DNA of 64,000 nucleotides from Orientallactaga sibirica (lineage: Eukaryota; Chordata; Mammalia; Rodentia; Dipodidae), in the NCBI GenBank assembly GCA_036365145.1, contig JAEOAD010000240.1, forward strand, positions 744,001 through 808,000, read 5' to 3'. Under the pieces are notes generated by a model. That model saw nothing but the letters and a program-made list of their open reading frames with translations. It had not been told where the DNA came from and made no database searches. Position numbers and translations under genes: made by a program. Positions 42,650 to 53,901 of the stretch are shown in pieces (the stretch's first letter is position 1; each line of letters opens with the position of its first letter).

Positions 42650-43075
42650 TTGTGTATGTGTAGTGTGCACATGTGTGTGAGGATGTGTACAACCTGTGCA
42701 CATGTGTGCAGAGAGCAGAGGAGGATATCAGATGTCCTCTTCTGTGACTCTTTTGCCTTATTTCCCTGAGACAGAGTCTCCCACTGAACCTAGAGAGAGA
42801 CTCCTGCCTGTCCCCCTCAGCTAATGCTGAGGCATTTGTGACCATGCTTGGCTTTTTATGTGGAGGCTAGGGATCAAACATAGACCATCATGCTTGTTGC
42901 ACAGTAAGTGTTCTAACCCACTGAGCCATCTACAAAGCCCTGTGCTCTTTTTGGGGACAGGCGGGGTCTCACTATGTACCTCAAGCTTTCATTGAGTGCC
43001 CAGTTCCCCACCCCCTTTCAACTTCCTGAGTGCTGAGACTATAAATAGGTACCACCACACCCAGCTAAGATTGTC
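42650..43075 (-). repeat. Old rodent SINE cluster (B2/B3-like then B1-like)
   Basis: Reverse B2/B3-like sequence (aacccactgagccatctaca near 42925) is followed by a reverse B1/B4-like piece (gcggggtctcactatgtacc to cccagct at 43069). Both are strongly diverged. Confidence 0.5.
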
Positions 43076-44053
43076 ATTCTTTCCAAAATATGTTGTTGAC
43101 TCTATAGTATGTCACAAAGATTCTCTATACCACTACCAGGAATAATAAATAATATGCCTCATAATAAAAAGAGAATTCCAATGTAATTCCCAACATTTTA
43201 TAGGACCTCTCTAAGAAGCAAAATTCATTTGGGAAAATTTGCCTATTCATTTTAAGCCTTTTTAGAGATATGCAGCAAATAGGCACAATAAACTTAACAT
43301 AAAAATAGTTTGCTAAATATTACTGCCTAATGGATCAGAGGTTGGAAAATCACAGACAAATCTGTTCCATCACCTGTTTATGCAAATAAAGCTTATGAGC
43401 AAACAGCCTCATTTATTCATTGACATCTTGTCTACAGCTACTTCTGCATGACAATAGAGTTGAGTGACTGTGACAGAGACCATCTGGTCCACAAAACTGA
43501 AATCATTTACTATCAAGCCCTTCCTTTAACAAAAAGTTTGCTGACATCTGTTAGGTCTCATAAAGATATAACTAATGGTCTTATTTTTCAGATTGTAGAA
43601 GACAAGTCATACAATGGTCCAGTAACTTCCCTGGCATCATTTCTAGTAAGACCACCATTTTAATCCATGCAGGATAGCTCCAGGTCTCACCTGCTTCCTA
43701 CCACATATATTACCTTTCCAGAGATGGAGAGTCAAGTTTAGTCAAGTGTCAGGAAATTGCTAAAATTCACCCAAATGTATTATCCTTTGGGCTAATTTCC
43801 ATTCAGACTAGAATACTAAAATATCAGTCTATCTCCTAGTAGCTGCTCAGAAATGGTGGATGTCTTCTGTGGCTATCTATCTAAGGAAAATAGATATCCT
43901 CCTACTGTAATTAATACATACAAAATATATAAGCACGACTTTAGCTAAGTAATGCTCCTGGTTGATGACTAAATATGAATCCCTATGCCAAGCAAGTTGA
44001 TTCTCCCTCTACTCCACAAGATCCACTAACCACCCTGTGGACAGTGTACTCAC
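43076..44053. other. Intron sequence, nothing certain
   Basis: About 1 kb beside exon w6. A stretch at 43300-43560 could be an ancient interspersed repeat, but I cannot name it. Confidence 0.4.
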
Positions 44054-44550
44054 TGGCTCCTATGGCGAGGGCAGGAGGCTTCCACTGTACAAGGGCCTGG
44101 TGAGAACCAAACAGCACTGAAAGTTCCTGTGGGCGACCTGGCAGAGGGTATGGCTGGGTGGATGAACCAAAGATGACCAAGTTACCAAACCCAAATTCTT
44201 CTATGTGACTCAGGTCACAGCCCACGATGAACTCATTAAAAGATAGAGAGTCCTGTTGGAAAACAGTCTTTCCATCTGTGACAAGAAAGTCATTGTTTTC
44301 ACAGGCAAAGCTCTTCACATCCACAGAGGGGACCTCAGGGAAGACAAAATAGGAAGCTGAGCCATCCAGAAATGTTGACATGAAGACTTGTATGGTGTCA
44401 TTGAAGTAAATGATCCGCTTGGACTGTGGCTTTACTACAAAGTCCTTTAATGTGCAGCTTTCCACAATGCGCACAGGATTAGCATCCCTGCCAGCTGGCC
44501 CAGGGAGATTGACTCTGTAAATGCCATCTCTCAGGAGATAAAAGACATAC
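44054..44550 (-). CDS. ROS1: ROS1 exon w6: rest of propeller 1 and start of FN3-2
   Basis: 497 nt, the largest exon here; acceptor CTATGTCAG|GTATGTC, donor GGAGCCA|GTGAGT. It begins GYVFYLLRDGIYRVNL, contains RIIYFNDTIQVFMSTFLDGS, ACENNDFLVTDGKTVF and FNEFIVGCDLSHIEEFGFGN, and ends with LPGRPQELSVLFGSHQALVQ followed by WKPPALAIGA. The first part completes the first YWTD-like propeller. The end (ALVQWKPP) is the opening of the next FN3 domain. It is conserved enough to be diagnostic of ROS1 alone. The last base starts a Ser codon completed by w7. Confidence 0.97.
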
Positions 44551-45189
44551 CTGACATAGGAACAAAAGAAGCCTGTTGTGATTCAGCACAAGAGTGGATA
44601 TGTCAGCTCCTCAGCTAATTGCTTTGGCCTCAGTGCCATACACCTCAGGACACTACTTTGGTCCCCAACATGCAAAAGGGTAAAGGTCACCTCTCATTTT
44701 CATTAAAAGTTGGAAAATTGGAAAAATTCAGCCTCTGTAATAATTCTTAGCCTTTTACTTATAATAAGGGACTTTGAGAGAATCTTGGAGTTTAAGAGGA
44801 GAAAGGATCTTTAAACAGTTCAAAGGAAAAAAACACATTATATGAAACTAGCATAGCTGAATACTTAGTGTGAATCACTTTACTCAAGAACACCTAAATT
44901 CTTAAGTCTAATTTTGTCAATAAATTTCATTATACATTGTCAATGATAAATGGAAGAAAACAAAACATTTATATCATTGTCTTTTTAAAACAAATTCTTT
45001 GTACTTGTAGTTAACTAAGCTTTTGAAAATATCATTTTATTAATCACAAACAAATACCTATGTAAGTGACCACAGATGCTGAGCTGGACCATCCAGCAGT
45101 CAGGAGAAAGAAGCCAGTGGAAGAACTAAAGAATGATCCCCTATTTAGAGTCCAGTCTTATGGTAACAAAACAGGTGCTCTTTTTTTAA

Positions 45190-45449
45190 AAAGTATATTT
45201 TATTTATTTATTTGTTTACAAGTAGATTTATATAGAGAGAGGGAGGGAGGAAAAGGGGAGGGAAAAAAGGAGGGAGGGAGGAAGGGAAGGAGAATGGGTA
45301 CACTAGGGCCTCTAGCCACTTCAAATGAACTCCAGATGCATGCACCATTTTGTGTATCTGGCTTTTTATGTGTGTATTGGAGAATCTAACCTGGGTCTTC
45401 AGGCTTTGCAGGCAAGCACCTTAACCACTAAGCTATCTCTCCAGTCTGC
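45190..45449 (-). mobile_element. tRNA-derived SINE with expanded purine tract
   Basis: Reverse element with ccactaagctatctctccag at the right. Its tail has a (GGGA/GGGAGGAA)n purine run at 45236-45292. Confidence 0.9.
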
Positions 45450-45904
45450 TGGTGCTCTTTTAGCAGTGAAATAAACATACTACTCAAGTATTTTATTGGT
45501 CATCACATCTGCAAGTACATTTTCAATCAGTATATAAAATAATTTGTAGCTAGTTTGGAATTTGTGGTCATGAAGACAGATGCTAACAGAAGTGTACTGT
45601 TGCTTCATAAATTCTTATCACAGCCCCATGGGTTGGTAGTATTCCAAACTCCACCACAGCTGTTAAATCATTTTTACTGTCACTATTCTTGGTTGTCTTC
45701 CCAGATGTTTGTCAGTATGCTCAATACACCAGTTTGGAATAATATGCCAAGATGCAAACTTCATTTGGTATGAATTTATATTCTTTTCCTCAAAGGAGGG
45801 GAGTTATGGAGAAAAAAAAACATGGCTCTTAACTTTGTGCTTCCTACCTTCCACTAAAATTTCAAAATTGCTCATGGAATTTGGAGGAATTAAGAATAGA
45901 TTAA

Positions 45905-46108
45905 AGGGGGCTGGAGAGATTGCTCAGTGGTTAAGGCAGTTGCCTGGAAAGCCCAAAACTGGGTTCTATTCCCCAGTACTCAGGTAAAGCCACATGCACA
46001 AAGTAGCACATGCATCTGGAATGTGTTTGCAATGGCTAGAGGCCCTGGTGGTCACATTCATAGTCTCTCTCTGTGTCTCTCATTTTCAAATAAATAAATA
46101 AACTTAAG
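45905..46108 (+). mobile_element. tRNA-derived SINE (short type)
   Basis: It begins gggggctggagagattgctc and ends tttcaaataaataaataaac. Confidence 0.92.
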
Positions 46109-46120
46109 AACAGAACAAAG

Positions 46121-46238
46121 GGCCAGGTATTGTAACTCACACCTTTAATCCCAGCACTTAAGACTCTGAGGTAGGAGGATCACCACAAGTTCCAGGTTAA
46201 CCTGGACTCGAGTGAGATCCTGCCTTAAAAATTATTTT
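46121..46238 (+). mobile_element. B1-like SINE
   Basis: It begins ggccaggtattgtaactcac and ends gagatcctgccttaaaaatt. Confidence 0.8.
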
Positions 46239-46335
46239 AAAGAACAGATAAAAGAAAAACTATCTGGATTAACAATGAATAACCTTTGTACTAAAATAGG
46301 GAATAGTACAAATCTTTAACCCTGATCACACATGA

Positions 46336-46450
46336 AAGGTAAAAAAAAAAAAAAAGAAGAAGAAGAGAAAAGAAAAATGAGGGGTGGAAAGAGAGGACAG
46401 ACAGATATGAAAAGGTGGAGGGAGAATGACAATAAAGAGGAAGAGGTAAG
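46336..46450 (+). repeat. Polypurine tract
   Basis: An A15 run leads into an almost pure A/G stretch (agaagaagaagagaaaagaa), with only a few pyrimidines in about 110 bases. Confidence 0.75.
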
Positions 46451-46857
46451 AAGATGCAGGTTCAGAGCAAGTACAAACTCAATGAGGGCATAATTCAGTG
46501 GTGCAAAAATAACAGCATAAAGGCCAGTATCACTAATGCCAGGAGAGCAAGCCGTTTCACACATCATGTACCCTTGAGGAACACAAACTGTTGCTAATTT
46601 TTACAGACTTTCCTGTCATTTTATAAGGAGATGACCAAAAGACAGGCCCTGGTACAAGGAGTCCAATATTGGGTCCATTGTAAAATCGCCTGGATAACTA
46701 TTAAATCAAACTGTGGTTCACTTCCATAATCTAATAAAAAGAATCTAATAAAAAGGACAAAAGGAGTTATTGGAAAGAGGAAACTTACAAACACATATGT
46801 ATAAACAAATTAGGGGAAGAGAGGAGGGGGTAGGAGGCTTAATCAAAATTTAAGATT

Positions 46858-47075
46858 TAGGAATGGAGAAATACCTCAGCAGTTGAGGTACTCTCTTGCA
46901 GGTATTGACAGCTAGGATCAATTCCCCAGTGCACACATGAATGCATGAATGCATGGGATCAATTTTGGGTTCATTTGCGGGAACAGAAGACCCTGGCTGG
47001 CATACTCATTCTCTCTCTCTCTCTCTCTCCCCTTCCTCCCCCCTTTCTCCCTTTGCAAATAAATAAATATAAGGA
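46858..47075 (+). mobile_element. tRNA-derived SINE, diverged
   Basis: Contains gaatggagaaatacctcagc and tgggatcaattttgggttca, with an internal (tgaatgca)n expansion. The tail is (CT)n then gcaaataaataaatat. Confidence 0.85.
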
Positions 47076-47130
47076 AGTCACATGGGAAACTACTTCATAA
47101 TTATATATATATTTTTAAAGCAGAGTTTCA

Positions 47131-47258
47131 GCCAGGTGTGGTGGCACATGCCTTTAATCCACACATTTGGGAGGCTGAGGTAAGAGGATCACCATGAGTT
47201 CAAGGCCACCTGAGACTACACTGTGAATTCCAGGCCAGCCTGGGCTAAACCAAGACAG
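47131..47258 (+). mobile_element. B1 SINE
   Basis: It begins agccaggtgtggtggcacat and ends gcctgggctaaaccaagac; no poly-A tail. Confidence 0.88.
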
Positions 47259-47261
47259 AAA

Positions 47262-48372
47262 GAATAAGTTTGGGAAGTAGTATCTTGTGGAAGTGGGTAA
47301 TGTTGTGCCCAGAAGCCATGGAATGTTATTAGAGAAATCTTAGTTCCAGGGATAAGATACTTTCCAATAAGTTGTTGGACAGGGAGGCTTCTGATGAGCC
47401 CCCCAAAGTTTGCAGGCTATTGCCAAGGCTCTTGGTTACCTGCCAGGACTAGATGGTATGACCCTACTGCTGAAGATTGCACATGCTAAGGCTACAGATC
47501 ACTGAAAAATTAAACTGGGGTTCAGCTGGAAACATTCTCCCTGTTGACTAGCTGTCAAGAAAGACCTATGCATTCTGTTGTGGTAGAAAAGTCATCAATG
47601 GTCTTAATCAGCAGTAAATGCTACAAGCTTTATACCTTAACACCTAGGCCAAATGTACCAAATGCTGCAATGGTGGCATTTCTGTTATGGGTGAGAACAA
47701 TTGCTTTTCTGATTGGCCTTTAGACCACCTCCATAAGAGAGAATTCATTCCTGGTACTGAAAAACCTAATAAATACCTATTACTTGTGAGGTCATAAGAC
47801 CTATGGGGAAAACTACTACTGTTATCTTGCTAAATGGATATATTATGCCCACCAAAGTGCCCTCTAAATACTTATGCTCATGCCCATATATTATAATGGT
47901 ACTCTCACTTTTGGTTAGAGAAGCTTCTCTTTTCAGATGGTGGTGACCATTGGTGAGACTCAAAACTCACTAAAATGCTGAGAAGAAGTGACATTGGAAT
48001 GTTCAGTGCTAAGTGAGACATCTCTATCACACCCTCCAAGGTTCAGGGACCATTGTGGAAGAGCTAGTCGAAAGAATGTAAGAGCCAAAGGAAGGGTAGG
48101 AGTGCTCTGAAATACTGTCTTCCAGACAAAAAGTGACCTTGATATTCATGACCTTACAATGGCTGACACTACCTACATAAGATCTGCATAGTAGAAGGAA
48201 AAAATTATGACAGCAAAATATAAGAGGTTCTAGTTGGAAAGGAGGGATTCAGTGGAGGGGAGATTTTGGAGGGAAGAAAGGAAGAATGGTAAGAGGGGAT
48301 TATGATCATGTTATATTGTTTGTATTTATGAAAGTTCTCAATTAAGGTTTAAAATTTATGTTAAAACAAATT
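47262..48372 (+). mobile_element. L1-type 3'UTR, longest copy (about 1.1 kb)
   Basis: This is the reference copy for the family. The proximal half (tcttggttacctgccaggac, ttgactagctgtcaagaaag) matches 3280-3700. The distal half (gctgagaagaagtgacattg, atcacaccctccaaggttca, gtaagagccaaaggaagggt) matches all other copies. It ends in a purine-rich segment and A-rich tail. There is no ORF2 in front of it. Confidence 0.7.
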
Positions 48373-48600
48373 GGCAAAAATGCTAATTATAGATAAAAAG
48401 AAAAAATTCTAATTGTTGTAATCATTTCTAGATATATTTGAAAATCTAGGCACAAGCAATGCCATCCTAATGGAAAAAAGCCTGTAACTACCTCACAGAG
48501 ATGTATTAAGACTGATTTAGTGGCTGGAGTTCATTATCCTCAGAAAGAGTGCTGTCCTGTAACTGTAAACAGGCAAGGTTGCATTTCATATGATGATAGA

Positions 48601-48914
48601 TGTTGGGGTCCCCCCCAAGGCCAGCTCAGGAGGGACAATAGGGTCTCTCAGAGTCAAGACACAGACTCTGGGAGTTGGGTGAAAGCGGAGCGAGAATCCA
48701 CAAACTCGTTTATTTAGCACAATGCACATAGGGTTTAAGGGGGTCCCCTTTTGGTGACCAATGACAGCCTGTCTCTGGACAGGACATCTCGTAGTAGGCT
48801 TCTCGCGAGCATGGGGCTGTAACTGTTGTGCAAAAACGCCATTTTACAGAAGCCACTTCCTGTTTTCTTCTGCCATGCGGTCTGGCTAGGACCAGGCCTG
48901 TATTGTGCCATACA
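48601..48914 (-). mobile_element. Solo LTR of a class II (ERVK/IAP-like) retrovirus
   Basis: 314 bp. On the minus strand it runs TGTATGGCACAAT...GGACCCCAACA, giving TG...CA ends, with one AATAAA polyadenylation signal about two thirds along (GTGCTAAATAAACGAG). It is flanked by the 6-bp direct repeat gataga (48595-48600 and 48915-48920). Six-base duplications are typical of class II elements. No gag, pol or env sequence is present. Confidence 0.85.
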
Positions 48915-49254
48915 GATAGATATTTGCAAATGAGGAAAATAAGATCAGAAAGTCCAACGTACTTGTCCAATATGACAGTGTTTTTAAAAAAATATTCTAT
49001 AATTCAGGAATTCATTCAAACTGAAAATAAAAATGAGTCTCTAAAACTTAAAAAAGTACAAAATTTTCATTATAAATCACAATGAATAAACTTTTTATTC
49101 AATGTCAATGTGAGAAAAAATATATAATGTTATAGAATGTATTTTTTTCACTCAAAGTGAAAGCAACTTTATTCCCACAAAAAGTTTAGACTACCCACAC
49201 TGAGTTTGCTTACTAATGAATAATTTATTATTTTAGTCATATCTAAGATATAAT

Positions 49255-49871
49255 CAACAGTTCCCATGCTGCTGGCTTGGGGCTGCCTGGACCCTATAAA
49301 CGTGCTGCAGAAGCAAGCCACTTCCTTTGTTTTCCTCATTGCAGCGCCCCTGGATCCCCAGTTTGTGGATTGCCTGCTCCAGAAGTAGGCCAGAGTTCAT
49401 GGTTGGTTCCCCAATCCCCCAGCTCCCTAGTCTCAGTACCCTTGCTGCTGCCTTGGGCAGCCAGGTCCCTGTATGTGGGCTGCAGAAGCAGGCCTTTTGC
49501 TCTGGTTTTATGGTTGACTGGACCCTGGATACCCAAATCCCTATACCCCTGAGCCAGAGGGTGCACACGCCACTGAAGAAGCTGGCCCCTTGTCCCTGGA
49601 TCTCCAAGTTCCTGGCTCCTGGTTCCCCACCCCTGATTCCCATATACTGAAGAGTACATGAAAGTGGAGTGAGTAGGCCAGAGCTCCCAGTTCCCCACCT
49701 TCCAGTAATGCAGGTACCTTTGATGAACTTGCAAACTCCAAAATCTGTGCATCTGTGGTTATAATCCCTTCATACACCAATTCAGTTCACATTTAAAACA
49801 GAATGCTGACTGAAGATCCTACAAGGACAAATATTTGCTTCCCTCTCAATAAAATAAAACATTTCCCCAAC
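49255..49871 (+). mobile_element. L1 5'UTR with monomer-like repeats
   Basis: GC-richer sequence with repeated phrases (ctgcagaagcaagccacttc, gctgcagaagcaggcctttt, tccagaagtaggccagagtt, gagtaggccagagctcccag) about 90-200 bp apart, like decayed promoter monomers of rodent L1. It leads directly into ORF1. Confidence 0.7.
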
Positions 49872-50445
49872 ATGGGTAGACCACAATACAAAAAAAAAAA
49901 AAAAAATCAGAAACAGAGATCTCCACCAAGGCTGCCAAGTCCCACAAAAGAAGCCTCCAATGAAACCATAGAGAAATCAACAGAAATTCAATCCCAAAAT
50001 GAAAAGAAGAGAACAAATGTGAACCTGATTAAAGGAATTGCTGAACTGGAAGAAAACTGTCAAAAAACCAACAAAAATATCAATGAAATTGAGCAGAATC
50101 ATCTCTTACAACACTCAGCTTTTGACACTAGGCTTACTGTAATTGAAGAAAACCATACAAGCCTCAAAAGAGATCTAAATGAATTGAAGGTGAATCAACA
50201 AACAGAAGATTTCAATAACTAACTGACTAAGCTTAATGAAGACTTGATCAAATGCAAGAATGAATTCCAGGAAAGTATCAAGAAAATCATACCTCAGAAA
50301 AGAGATCAACAGAAAAAAAAATCAAACAGAGCTTATAAAAACCTCTCTAGAATGCCTCACTAATAGAGGTACACATGTGAAAGACAGGAACTCTGAGCAT
50401 GGAGAGACATGGCTAGAATACAGAAGAAAGCCAGTCCCCAGACAG
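49872..50445 (+). pseudogene. L1 ORF1, N-terminal and coiled-coil part only
   Basis: The start Met is at 49872. It has a Lys-rich N-terminus (MGRPQYKKKKKNQKQRSPPR) and a coiled coil (KGIAELEENCQKTNKNINEI, LKRDLNELKVNQQTEDFNN). A stop at 50220 and frame changes follow, and similar sequence continues to about 50445 (ISRKSYLRKE region in another frame). The RRM and C-terminal domains are missing. Confidence 0.82.
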
Positions 50446-51365
50446 CCCATTTAGTACTAGAAACTGCTACGTGAGTTACTAGGGGAAAGCGGTCAACAAT
50501 GGTATGAGCAACCAGAGATCTAAGCTATTCAGAAGCAAACACCCTGACAGAATGCACACACCAATGCAATAGGGGCACTCAGCTTTGGTGGGTAACTGAT
50601 AGCTTTCTGATTGGCTAAGAGACCCACTCAGTGTAAAGGAACCAATATCTCGAATTGGGAACCAGATCAGATTCCTATGGAGACAAAGATTATGCTCTCC
50701 AGTGTCAAGCTTTTATTAGTCTTTGGCTAAAAGAGGGCTAAAAGAATCAAATTCTCCATAACTTAGCAATGCTTATTCTATGCTGACTTCAATCTCATTA
50801 GAGATTCTTTTTCAGAACGTAGTGAGATGCCAGGAGATAAACTACTCCTCGCACTTCAGCCAAGCCCCAGCTGAATCCACAGAGGAATTGGGGAGATGAG
50901 CAAGAGTGCTTGCTTCCATGGTAAACCTGATAAGCAGTTCCAGGGTGAAGGAGACAGACCCTGAGGATACTGAACACTTACCAAAGCAAAGATCAAGAGG
51001 CTCCTCTGAGCTCATCACTGAAGTAGACTTAAAACTCACCCACCATGGCTCATGGAATTTTGCGCAAGTGGGGATAGACAGATTGTAAGAACCATGGGTT
51101 GAGACATCATGCCCTGAAGCATTCCTTACCCTTATCCCCGCCCCCCAAAAAAATAACTGTCTGCTGCTCCCACAATGCATAACCCACAACCCCATAGGGA
51201 ATACTTGCAATGCCACTGAGGAGGGTCCTCAGCAGAATAGTAGCAGAGCCAAGGGAAAATAGTGTGCCGATACATGATGTATACATGTGAAATGTGTTGT
51301 TAATTATAATAATGGTAATAAAATATTAAAACAATAAAATAAAAATAAAGTAAATAAAAATAAAT
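50446..51365 (+). mobile_element. L1 3'UTR joined directly to ORF1
   Basis: Contains tagctttctgattggctaag, tggcaatg-type blocks and caatgcataacccacaaccc with a purine-rich stretch. It ends in ggtaataaaatattaaaaca and an A-rich tail. The parts resemble the 3'UTRs at 24308 and 47262. ORF2 is absent between ORF1 and this segment. Confidence 0.7.
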
Positions 51366-51509
51366 AATAAAATTTTTAAAAAGAAATAACCCACAAATAG
51401 CTTGTTTCCATACCAATAGAACAGTCACAAACTGCTTGCATATGATCCTTCTTAAATTTAGAAGCACAACTGTGTCCATTTCATTTACAAGAGTGAAAAA
51501 AATGAGGGC

Positions 51510-51773
51510 TGGGCTGGAGAGATGGCTTAGCGGTTAAGGCGCCTGCCTCCTAAGCCTAAGAACGCTGGTTCCAATCTCCAGGTCCCACGTTTAGCCAGAT
51601 GCAAAGTGACACAAGGGCGCAATGCCTCACTTGACCACAAGGCAACACACACATCTGGATTTCGTTCACAGCAGCTGAGAGGCTGCTGGTGTGCCCATCT
51701 CTATCTGTCTTCTGTCTTCCCCTCCCTCTCTCTCTGTCTCTCTCTGTGTCTGTCTCCAAAAAAAAAAAAAAAT
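51510..51773 (+). mobile_element. tRNA-derived SINE (long type) with target duplication
   Basis: A full-length, CpG-containing copy (ggctggagagatggcttagc, gcgcaatgcctcacttgacc) with a (CT)n tail and poly-A. aaaaaatgagggct stands on both sides, so this copy has a visible target-site duplication and is recent. The right flank is itself a SINE head (ctggagagatggtttgtgat). Confidence 0.93.
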
Positions 51774-51789
51774 GAGGGCTGGAGAGATG

Positions 51790-52278
51790 GTTTGTGATTA
51801 AGAATGAAAATAATTATTTATAATTGAACTTTGTGATTGGTATTTGCCACAAAATCCTACCTCAAAAGGGCAGGTGTTAGTAGCCTTCTTGTTAAATCAT
51901 CCTGATAGATTTGAGAGCCAGACTAGGAGATGGAAAAGAACTGAACTGTTTAGCAACACAGACACATAATTAAAGGTGGACAACTGATGGGATTGATGAG
52001 ATGCTGGGTCCTACCATAAAGTAGTGACAAATCCAGGAGTATAACTGAGGTCTCAAGCCCCTAACAAAAGGTCTTTTCCATATACTTCTATATTGCTATA
52101 CAGGAGGCATTTAAGTTTGAAAGTGATTTCTTGCTGACTCTATAAAATGAAAAATGTTTGGATATTTAATTAAATTTACCTGAAGTAAGATACTCTATGC
52201 TCATCTGGTGCTATAGTATTTTGTTACATATTTTACAAAGATTTTTGGCAATAGGAGAGAACACAGCCTAACACTTAC
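51790..52278. other. Intron sequence, nothing recognised
   Basis: AT-rich intron next to exon w5, with no named element. Confidence 0.5.
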
Positions 52279-52376
52279 CCATTGTAGGAATCAGCCACAA
52301 CTTTTTGAGGTGCAATAAGGGAAAGTGGAGTAATCTCCTCAAGATTTGAGCAGTTCTGTAAATCGCATACATAGAC
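52279..52376 (-). CDS. ROS1: ROS1 exon w5: propeller 1 blade segment
   Basis: 98 nt; acceptor TTTTTTAG|GTCTAT, donor AATGG|GTAAGTG (near-consensus). It reads VYVCDLQNCSNLEEITPLSL then APQKVVADSYNG. The Cys pair in CDLQNC and the NCS sequon match human ROS1 at the same place. It ends after two bases of a Gly codon that w6 completes. Confidence 0.95.
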
Positions 52377-52932
52377 CTAAAAAAATGCCAACAGAATCAA
52401 TGTCTGTATTCAATTTGGCCACCAAGTATTTCCTGAACACTTGTTCTGCACTAAATTGTGATAACTGCAATGAAAACATACAAAGCACACTTAAAGGGCT
52501 TTTTACTTCATTTTGAAGGTGGAGATTAACTGCCATGGATGGACACATGAATGGCTTTTGACTTCACTTTGAGGGTAGAGGATAGCTGCTCCTGTGTGAA
52601 GCACATGAATGGCACCATCTGTCCAGCACTGCCCATACAGCACAGACTGATAAATGACTTATTATTGGAAATAAAAAGGGGTGCCACTCTTGTGTTTATT
52701 GGAATGAATTGGGTCTATAGGAGCACATAGGTATATTAAAATCATATAAGGAAAAACAGGCCCAAAAACTCATTGCACAAGCCAAGGAAAGAATGTGACT
52801 TCCTCACCTGGAACCTATAAAGAAAGGAACACCAAGCATTGCAATGGCTACAGCCTTCACCAACCTGTCAGTTGACCACTCAGCATGTGTTGCTGTTACC
52901 TTCACATTGCTGGGATAAAGAACACAACCAAA

Positions 52933-53096
52933 GCTGGAGACAGGCTGAGTGGTTAAGGTGCTTGCCTGTGAAGCCTAAGGATCCATGTTTGACTCTCCAG
53001 GTCCCACCTAAGCCAGATGCACAAGGTTGCACATGCGCACAAAGTTGTGCATACATCTGGAGTTAGATTACAGTGGCTGGAGGCCCTAGTGCACTA

Positions 53097-53143
<47 letters not shown>

Positions 53144-53154
53144 AAAAAAAAAAT
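52933..53154 (+). mobile_element. tRNA-derived SINE (short type) with 15-bp target duplication
   Basis: It begins gctggagacaggctgagtgg and ends with a perfect (CT)n run and poly-A. It is flanked by identical aagaacacaaccaaa at 52918-52932 and 53155-53169, so its limits are certain. Confidence 0.95.
53101..53140 (+). repeat. (TC)n microsatellite
   Basis: A pure TC dinucleotide run of 40 bases in the SINE tail. Confidence 0.97.
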
Positions 53155-53901
53155 AAGAACACAACCAAAAGCAGCTGGCAGGAAGAAAAGGTTTATTTTA
53201 GTTTATAGAATTGAGGGGAAACTCCATGATAGCATGGAAAAATATGTAATAAGCAGAGGCTAGACATCACCTTCTGGCCAGTATCAGGTGGACAACAGCA
53301 GCACAGGAGTATGCCAAACACTAGCAAGGGTAAACTGGCTATAACACCCATAATCCCACCCACCCCCAAAACACATCTCCATCAAGGCTCCACTTCCCAA
53401 AGTTCCATCAACTGTGATCCAAACATTCTGAAAATAAGAGATTATGGCAGCCACCAAATTCAAACCACCAAAGTGTTCATGTCAAGAAATGCCAACCTGC
53501 TCCAGAAGCTTTAGTGTGGCTCAGTCCCTGCTGTTGACACGGCCTACTCAATGGCTGTCTCCCTGTTCATCCTTCTAGACCTGTTTTCCATCCATCCTTT
53601 TCATCTGGATCCAATTCTCTTCACTTCCCCTTGCTCTAACTCTGCAGCCTGACTCTATGGTTAACAGCCAGGAGCTTCTCCTGTAGCCAGTTATCTTATC
53701 AACACAGAGACTTTTGCATTTCTAGTTGTTTTCCAGCTTTGGCTCTTTAGACCTCTTTAAAACTCTCCACCTTTTTAACCCTTTTCATTCATTCCTACAC
53801 ATATGGGTATATCTAGATATATAATAGATTTATTTGCTGTGTGATATGTAATGTGTAATTTGAGAGTTAACATTAGTAACTAAGATTGGAATAAAAAAAA
53901 A

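Larger units (their letters stand above)
52890..53478 (-). mobile_element. MaLR-type LTR split by a SINE
   Basis: The left edge lies about 52890-52917 and the main body is 53170-53478 (gaaaaggtttattttagttt, actggctataacacccataa, ttcaaaccaccaaa at the right edge). It resembles the LTR at 7290-7638. Confidence 0.72.

Noticed and set aside
43300..43560. Ancient DNA-transposon-like repeat
   Set aside because: Some phrases (agaccatctggtccacaaaa, gtttgctgacatctg) feel like an old mammalian repeat, but I could not name a family or set its limits.
49254..49752. Overlapping frames of 107-138 codons on both strands
   Set aside because: GC-richer L1 5'UTR sequence with few stops; frames on both strands overlap and have no domain.
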